Origin: Yanghanlia caeni
GTDB taxonomy: Bacteria; Pseudomonadota; Gammaproteobacteria; Burkholderiales; Burkholderiaceae_B
Reading direction: 5' to 3'
Assembly: GCA_030733815.1 (NCBI GenBank)
Contig: JAUZQE010000019.1
Span: 1-60,695, forward strand
DNA length: 60,695 nucleotides
Below the pieces are notes generated by a model that was not told the DNA's origin, searched no databases, and worked only from the letters and a program-made list of their open reading frames with translations. The position numbers were made by a program, and so were the translations under genes. This document shows, piece by piece, positions 28,324 through 38,791 of the stretch (positions are counted from its first letter, which is position 1; every line of letters starts with the position of its first letter).

Positions 28324-29256
28324 ATGGAAATTCTGCTTCAACAACTGATCAACGGCGTGACCGTCGGCAGCGTTTACGCGCTGGTGGCGCTGGGCTACAC
28401 CATGGTCTACGGCATCATCGGCCTGATCAACTTTGCGCATGGCGACGTGGTCATGATCGGCGCCATGGTGGCCACCACGCTTGTCGTCACCTTTGTCGGC
28501 GGCAACCCCGGTGCGGTGTCGGCCTGGGTGGTGGTGATCGGGGCGCTGCTGGTGGCCATGCCCGTGTGCATGGCATTGGGCTGGACAGCCGAGCGCTTCG
28601 CCTACCGGCCCTTGCGCCGCGCGCCACGGCTGGCGGCACTCATCACGGCCATCGGCATCTCGATCATCATCCAGAACGTGGCGATGATGGTGTGGGGCCG
28701 CAACTACCTCAGCTTTCCGCACATCATCGAGCCCGTGGTGTACCAGTTCAGCGGGGCGCGCATCAGCGTGCTGCAGATCATCATCATCGTGGCCGCTGCG
28801 GCCATCATGGGCGCCCTCATGCTCATCGTGCACCGCACGCGTCTGGGCACCGCCATGCGCGCCACGTCGCAGAACCGCGAGGTGGCCGGGCTCATGGGGG
28901 TCAACATCAACACCGTCATCTCGGCGGCGTTCGTCATCGGTTCGCTGCTGGCTGCTGTGGCCGGGGTCATGGTGGCGGCCTACTACGGCGTGGCGCAATA
29001 CACCATGGGCTTCATTCTGGGCCTCAAGGCCTTCACGGCCGCCGTGCTGGGCGGTATTGGCAATCTGCCGGGTGCCATGCTGGGCGGCCTGCTGCTGGGG
29101 GTCATCGAATCGCTGGGGGCCGGTTACATCGGCGACCTCACGAACGGCTTCTTCGGCAGCCATTATCAAGATGTCTTTTCATTCATCGTGCTGATTCTGG
29201 TACTGGTGTTCCGTCCGTCCGGTCTGCTGGGCGAGCGCGTAGGAGATCGCGCATGA
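28324..29256 (+). CDS. livH: branched-chain amino acid ABC transporter permease LivH
   Basis: A 310-residue permease with about eight membrane helices. It begins MEILLQQLINGVTVGSVYAL, the usual LivH start, and carries GLINFAHGDVVMIGA near residue 37-51. The EAA-like loop lies in the region TRLGTAMRATSQNREVA (~178-194), where it contacts the ATPases. Its stop overlaps the livM start by four bases (ATGA). Confidence 0.95.
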   Translation: MEILLQQLINGVTVGSVYALVALGYTMVYGIIGLINFAHGDVVMIGAMVATTLVVTFVGGNPGAVSAWVVVIGALLVAMPVCMALGWTAERFAYRPLRRAPRLAALITAIGISIIIQNVAMMVWGRNYLSFPHIIEPVVYQFSGARISVLQIIIIVAAAAIMGALMLIVHRTRLGTAMRATSQNREVAGLMGVNINTVISAAFVIGSLLAAVAGVMVAAYYGVAQYTMGFILGLKAFTAAVLGGIGNLPGAMLGGLLLGVIESLGAGYIGDLTNGFFGSHYQDVFSFIVLILVLVFRPSGLLGERVGDRA

Positions 29257-30338
29257 GCACTCTGGCATCCGTTCGTACGCCCGTTCCGCCGCGCGTCTGG
29301 CTGGGCATCGTGCTGGTGGGGGCCGTGCTGGCCATCCTGCCGTTTTTGCTGGGCATGGTGGGGCAAAGCTGGATCCGTACGCTCAACTTCGCGCTCATCT
29401 ATGTCATGCTGGCCCTGGGGCTGAATGTCGTGGTGGGGTTCGCCGGGCTGCTCGATCTGGGCTATATCGCCTTCTACGGGGTCGGGGCTTACGTGTGGGC
29501 CATGCTGGCGTCGCCGCACTTCGGTCTGCATTTGCCGTTCTGGGTAATACTGCCGCTGGGCTTCGTACTGGCGGCCATTGCTGGAGCCCTGCTGGGGGCG
29601 CCATGCCTGAAACTGCGCGGCGACTACCTTGCCATCGTCACACTGGGCTTTGGCGAGATCGTACGCATTTTCCTGAACAACCTCGATGCGCCCGTGAACA
29701 TCACGAACGGGCCGCAGGGCATCAACCGCATCGACACCTTTCGGGTGGGCGAGTTCGCATTCGGGCGCACGCAGGAACTGTTCGGGTTCCGAATAACGGG
29801 GCCTGAAAAATACTACTACCTGCTGCTGTTCCTCACGATCGTGATCGTGGTCATCTGCGCGCGGCTGCAGCATTCGCGTATTGGTCGCGCCTGGGAAGCG
29901 ATTCGCGAAGACGAGATCGCGGCCAAGGCAATGGGCATCAATACGCGCAACATCAAACTGCTTGCCTTCGCCATGGGCGCCTCGTTCGGGGGTATTGCGG
30001 GCTGCATGTTCGCATCCATGCAGGGCTTCGTCAGCCCCGAAAGCTTCAGTCTCACCGAATCGATCGCCGTGCTGTGCATGGTGGTGCTGGGCGGCATGGG
30101 CAACATTCCCGGCGTCATATTGGGGGCCTTGCTCCTGTCTGTGTTTCCCGAACTGCTGCGCGCGGTCGTCGTTCCATTGCAGCAGACGCTGTTTGGCGAC
30201 GTGATCCTCGACCCGGAGGGCATACGCATGCTGCTGTTCGGCTTTGCCCTGGTGCTGGTCATGATCTTCCGGCCGGAAGGCTTGTGGCCGTCGGCGTTGC
30301 GGCGTCGTGAACTGCGTGCCGCGAAGGAGGGGGCATGA
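29253..30338 (+). CDS. livM: branched-chain amino acid ABC transporter permease LivM
   Basis: A 361-residue permease with about nine helices. GLAGLLDLGYIAFYGVGAY-type sequence (seen as GFAGLLDLGYIAFYGVGAY, residues ~64-82) and the ATPase-contact loop RIGRAWEAIREDEIAAKAMG (~209-228) are diagnostic. The start at 29253 overlaps livH (ATGA) and its stop overlaps livG (ATGA), indicating tight translational coupling. Confidence 0.95.
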   Translation: MSTLASVRTPVPPRVWLGIVLVGAVLAILPFLLGMVGQSWIRTLNFALIYVMLALGLNVVVGFAGLLDLGYIAFYGVGAYVWAMLASPHFGLHLPFWVILPLGFVLAAIAGALLGAPCLKLRGDYLAIVTLGFGEIVRIFLNNLDAPVNITNGPQGINRIDTFRVGEFAFGRTQELFGFRITGPEKYYYLLLFLTIVIVVICARLQHSRIGRAWEAIREDEIAAKAMGINTRNIKLLAFAMGASFGGIAGCMFASMQGFVSPESFSLTESIAVLCMVVLGGMGNIPGVILGALLLSVFPELLRAVVVPLQQTLFGDVILDPEGIRMLLFGFALVLVMIFRPEGLWPSALRRRELRAAKEGA

Positions 30339-31237
30339 GCGCAATACCCGTGCACCGTGATCAGGGTGCCATGCCGGAGCTGCTGCTGGTCGTGAACCGC
30401 ATCAGCAAGCGTTTTGGTGGCCTGCAGGCACTTTCCGATGTCAGCTTCGGCATCTGCAAGGGCGACATCTACGGCCTCATCGGCCCCAATGGCGCAGGCA
30501 AGACCACGCTGTTCAATGTGCTGACCAGCCTGTATCAGCCCGAAATGGGTACCGCCAACTTCATGGGGCATCAGCTCACGCGCCTCAAGCCGCACGAGAT
30601 CGCGCAGGTCGGCATCGCGCGCACGTTCCAGAACATTCGGCTCTTCGCCAACCTCAGCGCCATTGAAAACGTGATGATCGGGCGCCACGTGCGTACGCGG
30701 GCCGGCGTGCTGGGTGCGGTGCTGCGTAACCGCGCCACGCTGGAAGAAGAGCGGGCGATCGAGCAGCGCGCTTACGAGCTGCTCGAATACGTGGGCATCG
30801 CCGATCGGGCAAACGATATTGCGCGCTCGCTCTCGTACGGCGACCAGCGGCGGCTGGAAATCGCCCGCGCGCTGGCCACCGAGCCCACGCTGCTCGCGCT
30901 CGACGAGCCGGCAGCCGGCATGAACCCCTCTGAAACCGTCGTGCTGCGCCAGCTCATCGAAAAAATCCGCAATGACGGCGTCACCGTGCTGCTGATCGAA
31001 CACGACATGAAGCTGGTGATGGGGCTGTGTAACCGGGTGCTGGTGCTGGAATATGGCCGCGTGTTGGCCGAAGGCAAGCCGTCCGAGGTGCAGCGCGACC
31101 CGCGTGTCATCGAGGCCTATCTGGGCAAGGGCGCGGCAGGCCAGGCGGGTGCGGCCGTGGCGGCCCCCGCGTCAGACATTGCGGCGCGGCAATCCACGGG
31201 CGCCAGCCATTCGAATCAGGGAAGACACGACTCATGA
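30335..31237 (+). CDS. livG: branched-chain amino acid ABC transporter ATPase LivG
   Basis: A 300-residue cytoplasmic ATPase. Walker A GPNGAGKT is near residues 50-57, the signature LSYGDQRRLEIARAL near 165-179, and Walker B LLALDEPAAGMNPSE just after. The ~35-residue C-terminal tail (AGQAGAAVAAPASDIAARQ) is longer than usual and low in complexity. It overlaps livM and livF by four bases each. Confidence 0.95.
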   Translation: MSAIPVHRDQGAMPELLLVVNRISKRFGGLQALSDVSFGICKGDIYGLIGPNGAGKTTLFNVLTSLYQPEMGTANFMGHQLTRLKPHEIAQVGIARTFQNIRLFANLSAIENVMIGRHVRTRAGVLGAVLRNRATLEEERAIEQRAYELLEYVGIADRANDIARSLSYGDQRRLEIARALATEPTLLALDEPAAGMNPSETVVLRQLIEKIRNDGVTVLLIEHDMKLVMGLCNRVLVLEYGRVLAEGKPSEVQRDPRVIEAYLGKGAAGQAGAAVAAPASDIAARQSTGASHSNQGRHDS

Positions 31238-31968
31238 GCACCGTTACGCCTTTGCTGGAATTGCGCGACCTCGACGTGGCCTATGGCGGCATTCGCGCGG
31301 TGCGGGGTCTGAACCTTACCGTGAATCGCGGCGAACTGGTGTGCCTGATTGGTGCCAATGGCGCCGGCAAGAGCACGACGCTGCGTGCCATTTGTGGCCT
31401 GGTGCCGCGGGCGGGCGGCGACATTCTGTACGATGGCCGCTCGATCGCCGGCGTGCCCTCGTACCTGCTGGTGCGCGAGGGCCTGGTCATGGTGCCCGAA
31501 GGGCGAGGCATTTTCGGCCAGCTCACAATCGAAGAAAACCTGGCAATGGGCGCCTACAGCCGTCGCGACATCGAGCAGATCCGCCGTGATACCGAGCACG
31601 TGCTGGAGATCTTCCCGCGTCTGCGCGAACGGCTCAAGCAGTCGGCCGGCACGCTCTCGGGCGGCGAACAGCAGATGCTGGCCATGGGCCGGGCCATGAT
31701 TTCGCGGCCGCGCCTGCTGCTGCTCGACGAACCCTCGATGGGGCTCGCCCCCATCATGGTCGACAAAATCTTCGAGGTGATCGAAACCATTTCGAATGAA
31801 GGCGTCACCATTCTGCTCATCGAACAGAACGCCAAGCTGGCGCTGGAAGCCAGCAACCGTGGTTACGTCATGGAGTCGGGACGCATGATTCTCGACGGGC
31901 CGTCGCAGCAGCTGCTCGACGATCCGAAGGTGCGCGCCGCGTATCTGGGCGAAGAGGAAGCGGCCTGA
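31234..31968 (+). CDS. livF: branched-chain amino acid ABC transporter ATPase LivF
   Basis: A 244-residue ATPase, the second nucleotide-binding subunit. Walker A GANGAGKST is near residues 38-46, the signature LSGGEQQMLAMGRAM near 141-155, and Walker B LLLLDEPSMGLAP follows. It ends the operon. The 134 bases to the convergent dut gene contain a tandem pair of a 16-bp unit (31989-32004 and 32005-32020) and no gene. Confidence 0.95.
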   Translation: MSTVTPLLELRDLDVAYGGIRAVRGLNLTVNRGELVCLIGANGAGKSTTLRAICGLVPRAGGDILYDGRSIAGVPSYLLVREGLVMVPEGRGIFGQLTIEENLAMGAYSRRDIEQIRRDTEHVLEIFPRLRERLKQSAGTLSGGEQQMLAMGRAMISRPRLLLLDEPSMGLAPIMVDKIFEVIETISNEGVTILLIEQNAKLALEASNRGYVMESGRMILDGPSQQLLDDPKVRAAYLGEEEAA

Positions 31969-31988
31969 GGCCAGCCGGCCTGCGCCAG

Positions 31989-32020
31989 ATCACCTGCTCG
32001 CCAAATCACCTGCTCGCCAA
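31989..32020. repeat. tandem duplication of a 16-bp unit
   Basis: ATCACCTGCTCGCCAA occurs twice in direct succession just after livF. It looks like a recent slippage duplication in noncoding DNA. Confidence 0.75.
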
Positions 32021-32102
32021 CCGGGCCTGCCGGGTCAGGTCGGGCATGCAGTTGTATGCCGAGTACCCGCTTTGACACCGGTGGCGGCACCGGCGGGTGG
32101 GC

Positions 32103-32552
32103 TCAGCCTCGCCCGGTGCTGCCGAAGCCGCCTGTGCCGCGACTGCTGTTTTCGAACTCTTTGACGATGTCGAATTCCACTTGCTGTACGGGCACGACCA
32201 CCAGCTGTGCCATGCGTTCCATGGGGTTCAGAACGAATGGCTCGCTGCCGCGATTCCATACCGACACCATGAGCGGGCCCTGGTAATCGGAATCAATGAG
32301 GCCCACCAGGTTGCCCAGCACGATGCCGTGCTTGTGACCCAGCCCCGAGCGGGGCAGGATCATGGCCGCATAAGCCGGGTCGGCGATATGTATGGCCAGC
32401 CCCGTGGGAATGAGTTCGGTGGCCCCGGGCTCGAGGGTAACCGGTGCATCGATGCATGCACGCAGATCGAGGCCTGCCGAACCGCGTGTGGCGTAGGCAG
32501 GCAGATAATCGCTCATGCGTGGGTCGAGAACTTTGAGAGCGATGCGTCTCAT
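32103..32552 (-). CDS. dut: deoxyuridine 5'-triphosphate nucleotidohydrolase
   Basis: A 149-residue trimeric dUTPase that hydrolyses dUTP to dUMP and so limits uracil in DNA. Motifs in order: GSAGLDLRA (residues ~24-32), [15 protein letters not shown] (~66-80), GLIDSDYQG (~82-90), and the C-terminal arm [11 protein letters not shown] (~138-148). Its start overlaps the coaBC stop by four bases (ATGA), the gene order found in many proteobacteria. Confidence 0.96.
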   Translation of the reverse strand: MRRIALKVLDPRMSDYLPAYATRGSAGLDLRACIDAPVTLEPGATELIPTGLAIHIADPAYAAMILPRSGLGHKHGIVLGNLVGLIDSDYQGPLMVSVWNRGSEPFVLNPMERMAQLVVVPVQQVEFDIVKEFENSSRGTGGFGSTGRG

Positions 32553-33745
32553 CGGGGGCTCCGTTGCGCAATGGCGGCAATCAGGGCGCGGGCGGCCTGC
32601 AGCTTGGGCTGGGGTGACAGCGCGTTGCGCCCGCGTTCGTCATACAGCACGATTTCCGTGACGTCGGCATCCATCACATCCTGCGCCAGGTTGCCCACCA
32701 GCAGAGGCACACCCTTGCGGCGGCGCTTGGCTTGCGCGTGCTCGTCGAGGTTCTCGGTTTCGGCTGCGAAGCCCACGCACCAGGGGCCGTTGGGCATGGC
32801 AGCGACGGTGGCCAGAATGTCGGGGTTCGGCGCGAACTCGAGCTGCGGGGCGTCGCCGCTTTCGGTTTTCTTGAATTTCTGATCGCCGGCGTTTGTCACG
32901 TGCCAGTCGGCCACGGCCGCCACCGAAATGAAGATATCGCTTGCGGCGGCATGCTGCATGACGGCATCGTGCATCTGCATGGCGCTTTCCACCTGAATGC
33001 GCGTCACGCCCCAGGGGCAGGGCAGCGCGGTGGGGCCGCTGACCAGCAGCACGTCTGCGCCGGCCTCGCGTGCGGCCCGGGCAATCGCGTAGCCCGTCTT
33101 GCCCGAGCTGCGGTTGGTGATGACCCGAACGGGATCGATGCGTTCCGACGTGGGCCCGGCCGTGATCAGCACCCGCCGACCGGCGAGCACCTTGGGCTGG
33201 AAGAAGGCGATGAGTTCGGCAAGGATCTGGTCGGGCTCGATCATGCGCCCGCTACCCGTTTCACCGCATGCCTGCTCGCCTTCGGCCGGCCCGAGAATCT
33301 GCACCCCGTCGCCGCGCAGCAGCGCCACGTTGCGTTGGGTGGCGGCGTTCAGCCACATTTCACGGTTCATGGCCGGGGTGACCAGCAATGGGCAGTTACC
33401 ACGCGCGACACACAGCGTGGAGAGCAGGTCGTCGGCCAGGCCGTGCGCCAGCTTGGCCATGAAATCGGTGCTGGCCGGTGCAATGAGAATGGCGTCGGCC
33501 CCGCGCGTCAGATTGATGTGCGCCATGTTGTTGGGCTCGCGCGCATCCCAGGGGTCGAGGTACACGGGCCGGCCCGAGAGGGCCTGCATGGTGACGGGTG
33601 TGATGAAATGCGTGGCCGCCTCGGTCATGACCACGTCGATCACGGCGCCTTGTTCGGTGGCGCGGCGAACGAACTCCGCCACCTTGTAGCAGGCGATGCC
33701 GCCGGTCAGACCGAGCACGATGCGTTTGTTGGCGAGTTCGAGCAT
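32549..33745 (-). CDS. coaBC: bifunctional phosphopantothenoylcysteine decarboxylase / synthetase
   Basis: A 398-residue coenzyme A enzyme. The N-terminal CoaC flavoprotein half (to ~residue 185) carries LTGGIACYK (12-20), the active-site His in [15 protein letters not shown], and the Cys of [10 protein letters not shown]. The C-terminal CoaB half begins [18 protein letters not shown] near residue 188 and includes the KIKK-like KFKKTESG motif. I chose the ATG at 33745 since the reading frame upstream lies inside lspA. It is 12 bases from the lspA stop. Confidence 0.95.
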   Translation of the reverse strand: MLELANKRIVLGLTGGIACYKVAEFVRRATEQGAVIDVVMTEAATHFITPVTMQALSGRPVYLDPWDAREPNNMAHINLTRGADAILIAPASTDFMAKLAHGLADDLLSTLCVARGNCPLLVTPAMNREMWLNAATQRNVALLRGDGVQILGPAEGEQACGETGSGRMIEPDQILAELIAFFQPKVLAGRRVLITAGPTSERIDPVRVITNRSSGKTGYAIARAAREAGADVLLVSGPTALPCPWGVTRIQVESAMQMHDAVMQHAAASDIFISVAAVADWHVTNAGDQKFKKTESGDAPQLEFAPNPDILATVAAMPNGPWCVGFAAETENLDEHAQAKRRRKGVPLLVGNLAQDVMDADVTEIVLYDERGRNALSPQPKLQAARALIAAIAQRSPR

Positions 33746-33756
33746 GTCGGCAGGAA

Positions 33757-34263
33757 TCAGGATTGAGCGCGGTGCCGCTCGCGGCGCCAGCGCAGGATTT
33801 CGTCGATGAGCAGCAGGATGGCACCACACGTGATGGCAATATCGGCCACGTTGAATGCCGGAAAATACCAATCCTGCCAGTAGAACAGCAGAAAATCCAC
33901 CACGTGCCCATAGAGCAGACGGTCGATCGCGTTACCCAGTGCGCCGCCCAGAATGAGCGCCAGTGCCGCACAAAAAAGCTTTTCGTGCGGGTACTTGCGC
34001 AGCAGGCGCACTATAACCACCGTTGCCACGAGTGCAATACCGGTGAACAGCCAGCGCTGCCAGCCCTGGCCATCGGCCAGGAAGCTGAATGCCGCACCCG
34101 AGTTATACAGCAGCGTGAAGTCGAAGAACGGCAGCACCGGCCACCGTTGCCCGTAACTCAGGGCGCTGTCGAAGCCCACCTTGGTGGCCTGGTCGAGCAC
34201 AATGACCGCTGCGGCGGCCAGCAGCCAGCGAACGAGGCTGCGGCGCGCGGGCGAATCAGGCAT
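33757..34263 (-). CDS. lspA: lipoprotein signal peptidase
   Basis: A 168-residue inner-membrane aspartyl protease that removes the signal peptide of prolipoproteins. It has four helices. The catalytic motifs GNAIDRL (first Asp, residue ~118) and FNVADIAI (second Asp, ~138) are intact, as is the N-terminal VLDQATK. The ATG at 34263 overlaps the ileS stop by eight bases, so ileS and lspA are coupled, as in E. coli. Confidence 0.95.
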   Translation of the reverse strand: MPDSPARRSLVRWLLAAAAVIVLDQATKVGFDSALSYGQRWPVLPFFDFTLLYNSGAAFSFLADGQGWQRWLFTGIALVATVVIVRLLRKYPHEKLFCAALALILGGALGNAIDRLLYGHVVDFLLFYWQDWYFPAFNVADIAITCGAILLLIDEILRWRRERHRAQS

Positions 34264-37099
34264 GTTCGCGTGCTTCGCCGGCGCCGAACAGGTTATCGGA
34301 GCAGCGCCCGCAGATCGTGGGGTGCTCAGTGTTGCTGCCGACATCGGCACGATGGTGCCAGCACCGTTCGCACTTCTGAGCCTCGCTCGGATGCACGTCG
34401 ATGCGTAATTCGCCCTCTGTTGCGGCGTGCACGGTGGCGCGTGACACGATCAGCACGAAGCGCAAGTCGTCTTCCAGAGAGCGCAGCAGCTCGAGATCGT
34501 TGCCGTAAGCATGGATGTCGATTTCGGCCGCCAACGAGGAGCCCACCTTGCCCGTTGCCCTGACCTCTTCGATGCGACGCATGGCCTCGGCGCGAATCTC
34601 GCGCAGGCGGGCCCATTTCTGCAGCAGGGCAGGCGCGTCGGCCAGTTCCGGGTAGACGTGCCACGTTTCAGTAAAAATCGTGAGCGTTTCGTCGTCGCCG
34701 CGGAAGTACTTCCACGCCTCTTCTGCGGTGAACGACAAAATGGGGGCAAGCAGCTTGAGCAGCGCGTTGGTGATATGCCACAGCGCCGTCTGGGCTGAAC
34801 GCCGTGCGCGGCTGTCGGCCGCCGTGGTGTACAGGCGGTCTTTCAGCACGTCGAGGTAGAAGGCGCCCAGGTCTTCCGAACAAAACACCTGCAGGCGCGC
34901 CACGGCCGGGTGGAACTCGTAGCGTTCGTACCAGGCCTCGATGTCGGCCTGCATGGCTGCGGTCATCGCCAGAGCATAGCGGTCGATCTCGAACATCTGG
35001 TCGACCGGCACGGCCTGGGTATTGATGTCGAAATCGCTGACGTTGCCCAGCAGGAATTTGAGCGTGTTGCGAATGCGGCGGTAGCTTTCGACCACCCGAT
35101 CGAGAATGGTTTCGGAAATGGAGAGCTCGCCGGAGTAGTCGGTGGCGGCGGTCCAGAGGCGCAGGATCTCGGCTCCGAGTGTGTCGGACACCTTTTGCGG
35201 GGCCACAACGTTACCCACCGACTTGCTCATTTTGCGGCCCTGGCCGTCGACCACGAAGCCGTGAGTGAGCAGCGCCTTGTAAGGCGGGCGGCCGTACAGC
35301 ATGCAGCCCGTGAGCAGCGACGAGTGGAACCAGCCCCGATGCTGGTCGGAACCTTCCAGGTACAGATCGGCCGGCCACGTGAGCTCTTCGGCGTGCGAAC
35401 CCTTGACCTGGCCGTCGCGCCCGCCCAGCACGGTGGCGTGAGTGGTACCGGAATCGAACCAGACGTCGAGCGTGTCACGGTTCTTTTCGTAATGCTGGGC
35501 GTCGTCGCCCAGCAGTTCGGCGGGGTCGAGCGACTGCCAGGCTTCGATGCCCTGTTCTTCGATGCGCTTTGCCACGGCTTCCATGAGCTCGGGCGTGCGC
35601 GGGTGCAGTTCACCCGTTTCCTTGTGCACGAAGAAGGCCATGGGCACACCCCACTGGCGCTGGCGGGAAAGTGTCCAGTCGGGGCGGTTGGCGATCATGG
35701 CGTGCAGGCGTGCCTTGCCCCACGAGGGGTAGAAGGCGGTGTCTTCCACACCCTTGAGCGCCATTTCACGCAGTGTGGGGCCGCCCTCGGCCGGCGCGCG
35801 GTCCATGCCGGCAAACCATTGGCTGGTGGCACGGTAGATGACCGGGGTCTTGTGGCGCCAGCAATGCATGTAGCTGTGCCTGATCGTTTCGACCTTGAGC
35901 AGCGTGCCGGAGTTTTGCAGCGCCTCGACGATGAGCGGGTTCGCCTTCCAGATGCTGTGGCCGCCGAACAGGGGCAGGCTGTCGGCGTAATGGCCGTCGC
36001 CCTTCACCGGGTTGATGATAGCGTCGTCGGTCATGCCGTGCGCCTTGCACGAAATAAAGTCTTCCACGCCGTATGCGGGGGCGGAGTGCACGACGCCGGT
36101 ACCGGAATCGAGCGTAACGTAATCGCCCAGATAAATCGGCGCAACCCGGCGGTAGCCTTCGTGCGAGGCATGCAAGGGATGGTGGAACGTCAGCCCGGCA
36201 AGCGCTTCACCTGGGGCCGTGGCAATGATTTCGCCCTCGAGGCCCCATTCGGTGAGGCAGGTTTCGACGCGGTCTTTTGCCAGCAGAAGCAGAGGGCCGG
36301 TGCTGCGCGGGGCGGCAAGCCGGACCAGTGCATACTGGAATTCGGGATGGACGTTCAGTGCCTGGTTGGCGGGAATCGTCCAGGGGGTCGTCGTCCAGAT
36401 GACGATCGCGCCGTCGTGTACCTCGTGCAGTTTGAACGCCGCAGCCACGGCGCCCGGGTCGCTGAACGGGAAGGCAACGTAAATGGACGGATCGCTGCGG
36501 TCGGCGTACTCGACCTCGGCCTCGGCCAGGGCCGAGCCACAATCGAAACACCAGTTCACCGGCTTGAGCCCGCGGAACACGAAACCCTTCTGCATGATCT
36601 GCGACAGCGCACGAAGCTCGTCGGCCTCGTTGCTGTAGTTCATGGTGAGGTAGGGGCGTTCCCAGTCGCCCAGCACACCCAGGCGCTTGAATTCGCGGCG
36701 CTGGTTGTCGATCTGTTCATGGGCGTAGGCACGTGCCTTGGCCTGAACTTCGGCCACCGGCAGGTTCTTGCCATATTTCTTTTCGATCTGGATTTCGATG
36801 GGCATGCCGTGGCAATCCCACCCCGGCACGTACACCGCGTCGAAACCGGCCATGTTGCGGCTCTTGACGATGATGTCTTTCAGAATTTTGTTGACGGCGT
36901 GCCCGATATGAATGTTGCCATTTGCGTACGGCGGGCCGTCGTGCAGCACGAACTTGGGCCTTCCCTTGCTGGCCTGCCTGATGGCCGCGTAGACCTTTTT
37001 TTCTTCCCATTCAGCGACCCAGCCGGGCTCGCGCTTGGCCAGGTTTCCACGCATGGGAAAAGGGGATTCAGGCAGATTGAGGCTTTTTCTATAGTTCAT
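34256..37099 (-). CDS. ileS: isoleucyl-tRNA synthetase
   Basis: A 947-residue class I synthetase charging tRNA-Ile. The HIGH motif appears as [12 protein letters not shown] near residues 61-72, KMSKS as [10 protein letters not shown] near 620-629, and the CP1 editing domain lies between them. A C-terminal zinc knuckle (CERCWHH ... CGRC) is present, placing it in the bacterial zinc-containing type. The N-terminus overlaps the ribF stop by 11 bases. Confidence 0.97.
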   Translation of the reverse strand: MNYRKSLNLPESPFPMRGNLAKREPGWVAEWEEKKVYAAIRQASKGRPKFVLHDGPPYANGNIHIGHAVNKILKDIIVKSRNMAGFDAVYVPGWDCHGMPIEIQIEKKYGKNLPVAEVQAKARAYAHEQIDNQRREFKRLGVLGDWERPYLTMNYSNEADELRALSQIMQKGFVFRGLKPVNWCFDCGSALAEAEVEYADRSDPSIYVAFPFSDPGAVAAAFKLHEVHDGAIVIWTTTPWTIPANQALNVHPEFQYALVRLAAPRSTGPLLLLAKDRVETCLTEWGLEGEIIATAPGEALAGLTFHHPLHASHEGYRRVAPIYLGDYVTLDSGTGVVHSAPAYGVEDFISCKAHGMTDDAIINPVKGDGHYADSLPLFGGHSIWKANPLIVEALQNSGTLLKVETIRHSYMHCWRHKTPVIYRATSQWFAGMDRAPAEGGPTLREMALKGVEDTAFYPSWGKARLHAMIANRPDWTLSRQRQWGVPMAFFVHKETGELHPRTPELMEAVAKRIEEQGIEAWQSLDPAELLGDDAQHYEKNRDTLDVWFDSGTTHATVLGGRDGQVKGSHAEELTWPADLYLEGSDQHRGWFHSSLLTGCMLYGRPPYKALLTHGFVVDGQGRKMSKSVGNVVAPQKVSDTLGAEILRLWTAATDYSGELSISETILDRVVESYRRIRNTLKFLLGNVSDFDINTQAVPVDQMFEIDRYALAMTAAMQADIEAWYERYEFHPAVARLQVFCSEDLGAFYLDVLKDRLYTTAADSRARRSAQTALWHITNALLKLLAPILSFTAEEAWKYFRGDDETLTIFTETWHVYPELADAPALLQKWARLREIRAEAMRRIEEVRATGKVGSSLAAEIDIHAYGNDLELLRSLEDDLRFVLIVSRATVHAATEGELRIDVHPSEAQKCERCWHHRADVGSNTEHPTICGRCSDNLFGAGEAREHA

Positions 37100-38054
37100 G
37101 GAAAGCGAAATGATCTCGTGCGCGCCGCGCGTCGTCGTCGATGGCGGCGATCAGGGTGGGCAGATCGGGAAATTTTTCTTCGTCGCGCAGAAAGCGTACG
37201 AATTCGACAGTAGCGAGTTTACCGTAAGCGTCGAGGTCACAGTCGAGCAGGTGGGTTTCCAGCACCCGCCGGCCGGTATCGGTGACCGTGGGTCGCACGC
37301 CCAGGCTGGCCACCCCCGGCAAGGGGCGCTCGCTCAACCCGTGCACTTTTACGACATACACGCCGTTGCGTAGTGCGAAACGCTCTGGAACGGGTTGATT
37401 CAACGTGGGGTAACCGATGTTGCGGCCGATTTTTTGGCCATGGCCGACATGACTGGTCAGCCGGTAGGGATAACCCAGCAGCGCGTGGGCCCGGTCGAGG
37501 TCACCGGCGGCCAGCGCCTCGCGCAGGTTTGAACTCGAAATTCGCTGGCCTGCGGCGTCGGGTACGTCGGCGATGGTCTCGATCTCAAAGCCGTAGCGGC
37601 TGCCCGCCTGACGCAACAGTTCGATATCGCCCGCCCGTTTGTGCCCGTAGCGGAAATCCTCGCCCACCAGCAGCCAGCGGGTATTCAGGCCCTCGACCAG
37701 AAGCTGTTCGATGAACGTTTCGGGGCTCATGGATGAAAGCCGCTCGTCGAAACGCAGCACAGCCAGCTGCTGGATGCCGTGGCGTACGACTTCCTGCACC
37801 TTGTCGCGCAGCGTACTGATCTGCGCCGGCGCCTTTTCGGGCCGGCCGGTGCGCCTGGCGAAGAAGGCGCGCGGATGTGGATCGAACGTAATGACGGTAG
37901 GCGCGAGCGCATGCGCGAGCCCATGTGCCCGCACACGCTCGAGAATGGCCTGATGGCCCAGGTGGACGCCATCGAAATTGCCGATGGTCACGGCGCTGGG
38001 GCGCTGTGAATCGTGGCGGGGCAGGCGTCGGTAAAGGCGGCAACTCGGTTTCAC
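37089..38054 (-). CDS. ribF: bifunctional riboflavin kinase / FAD synthetase
   Basis: A 321-residue enzyme making FMN and FAD. The N-terminal FMN adenylyltransferase has [13 protein letters not shown] (residues ~23-35) and the ISSSN motif (~171-175). The C-terminal flavokinase begins near residue 185 with IGYPTLN and includes NGVYVV. The start is a GTG at 38054 with no clear Shine-Dalgarno sequence, so a leaderless or near-leaderless message is possible. It heads the leftward ribF-ileS-lspA-coaBC-dut chain and is divergent from purN, 44 bases away. Confidence 0.93.
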   Translation of the reverse strand: MKPSCRLYRRLPRHDSQRPSAVTIGNFDGVHLGHQAILERVRAHGLAHALAPTVITFDPHPRAFFARRTGRPEKAPAQISTLRDKVQEVVRHGIQQLAVLRFDERLSSMSPETFIEQLLVEGLNTRWLLVGEDFRYGHKRAGDIELLRQAGSRYGFEIETIADVPDAAGQRISSSNLREALAAGDLDRAHALLGYPYRLTSHVGHGQKIGRNIGYPTLNQPVPERFALRNGVYVVKVHGLSERPLPGVASLGVRPTVTDTGRRVLETHLLDCDLDAYGKLATVEFVRFLRDEEKFPDLPTLIAAIDDDARRARDHFAFHEL

Positions 38055-38098
38055 AGGCGGGAGTTTACAATTTTGCGACGTTCAACTCAGGAATTATC

Positions 38099-38791
38099 GT
38101 GTCCGACCTTGAAAAGGGCAGCTGTCGTCTGGTGATATTGATCTCCGGGCGCGGCTCCAACATGCAGACCATCGTGGAAACCATCGCGCGCGACCGGCTC
38201 GACGCGCAGGTGTGTGCCGTGATTTCGAATCGCGCCGACGCGGCGGGCCTTGCCTGGGCGCGGCAGCAGGGCATCGAGACCCGCGCGGTGCCGCATCGCG
38301 ACTACCCCACGCGTGAAGCCTTCGACGAGGCGCTTGCCGAAGCCATCGATGCGTTTCAGCCCGACTACGTGCTGCTGGCCGGTTTCATGCGTGTGCTGAC
38401 GCCGGGGTTCGTTGCGCGCTTCGAGGGGCGGCTCATCAATATCCATCCCTCGCTGCTGCCGTCGTTTCCAGGATTGCACACGCATCAGCAGGCGCTCACG
38501 CTGGGGGTGCAGTGGCATGGGTGCACGGTGCATTTCGTCACGGCCCAGCTCGACCACGGGCCGATCGTGGCGCAGGGCGTCGTGCCCGTCTGTGCCGGTG
38601 ACGATCCCGATGCGCTGGCCTCGCGGTTGCTTGCCGTCGAGCATCGGGTGTATGCGCAGGTGGTACGCTGGCTGGCCGAGGGCCGCGTTTCGCTCGATGA
38701 GCGGCAGGCGGTCAATGTGAAAGGCGTGGCAACGCGTGCCTTCCTGCCGGACGGCGGCCTGGCGGATGCCCCGCACAAGGAGCAGTCATGA
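38099..38791 (+). CDS. purN: phosphoribosylglycinamide formyltransferase
   Basis: A 230-residue enzyme of purine synthesis that formylates GAR using 10-formyl-tetrahydrofolate. Motifs: ILISGRGSNMQTI (residues ~14-26), NIHPSLLPSFPGLHTH (~113-128, containing the catalytic His), and HGPIVAQGVVPV (~155-166). The GTG at 38099 is supported by AGGA seven bases upstream; the preceding frame has no plausible start. Its stop overlaps the rsmB start by four bases. Confidence 0.94.
   Translation: MSDLEKGSCRLVILISGRGSNMQTIVETIARDRLDAQVCAVISNRADAAGLAWARQQGIETRAVPHRDYPTREAFDEALAEAIDAFQPDYVLLAGFMRVLTPGFVARFEGRLINIHPSLLPSFPGLHTHQQALTLGVQWHGCTVHFVTAQLDHGPIVAQGVVPVCAGDDPDALASRLLAVEHRVYAQVVRWLAEGRVSLDERQAVNVKGVATRAFLPDGGLADAPHKEQS

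Noticed and set aside
34910-37213. 767-residue open frame opposite ileS
   Set aside because: It is antisense to a complete, motif-intact ileS and shows no family match.
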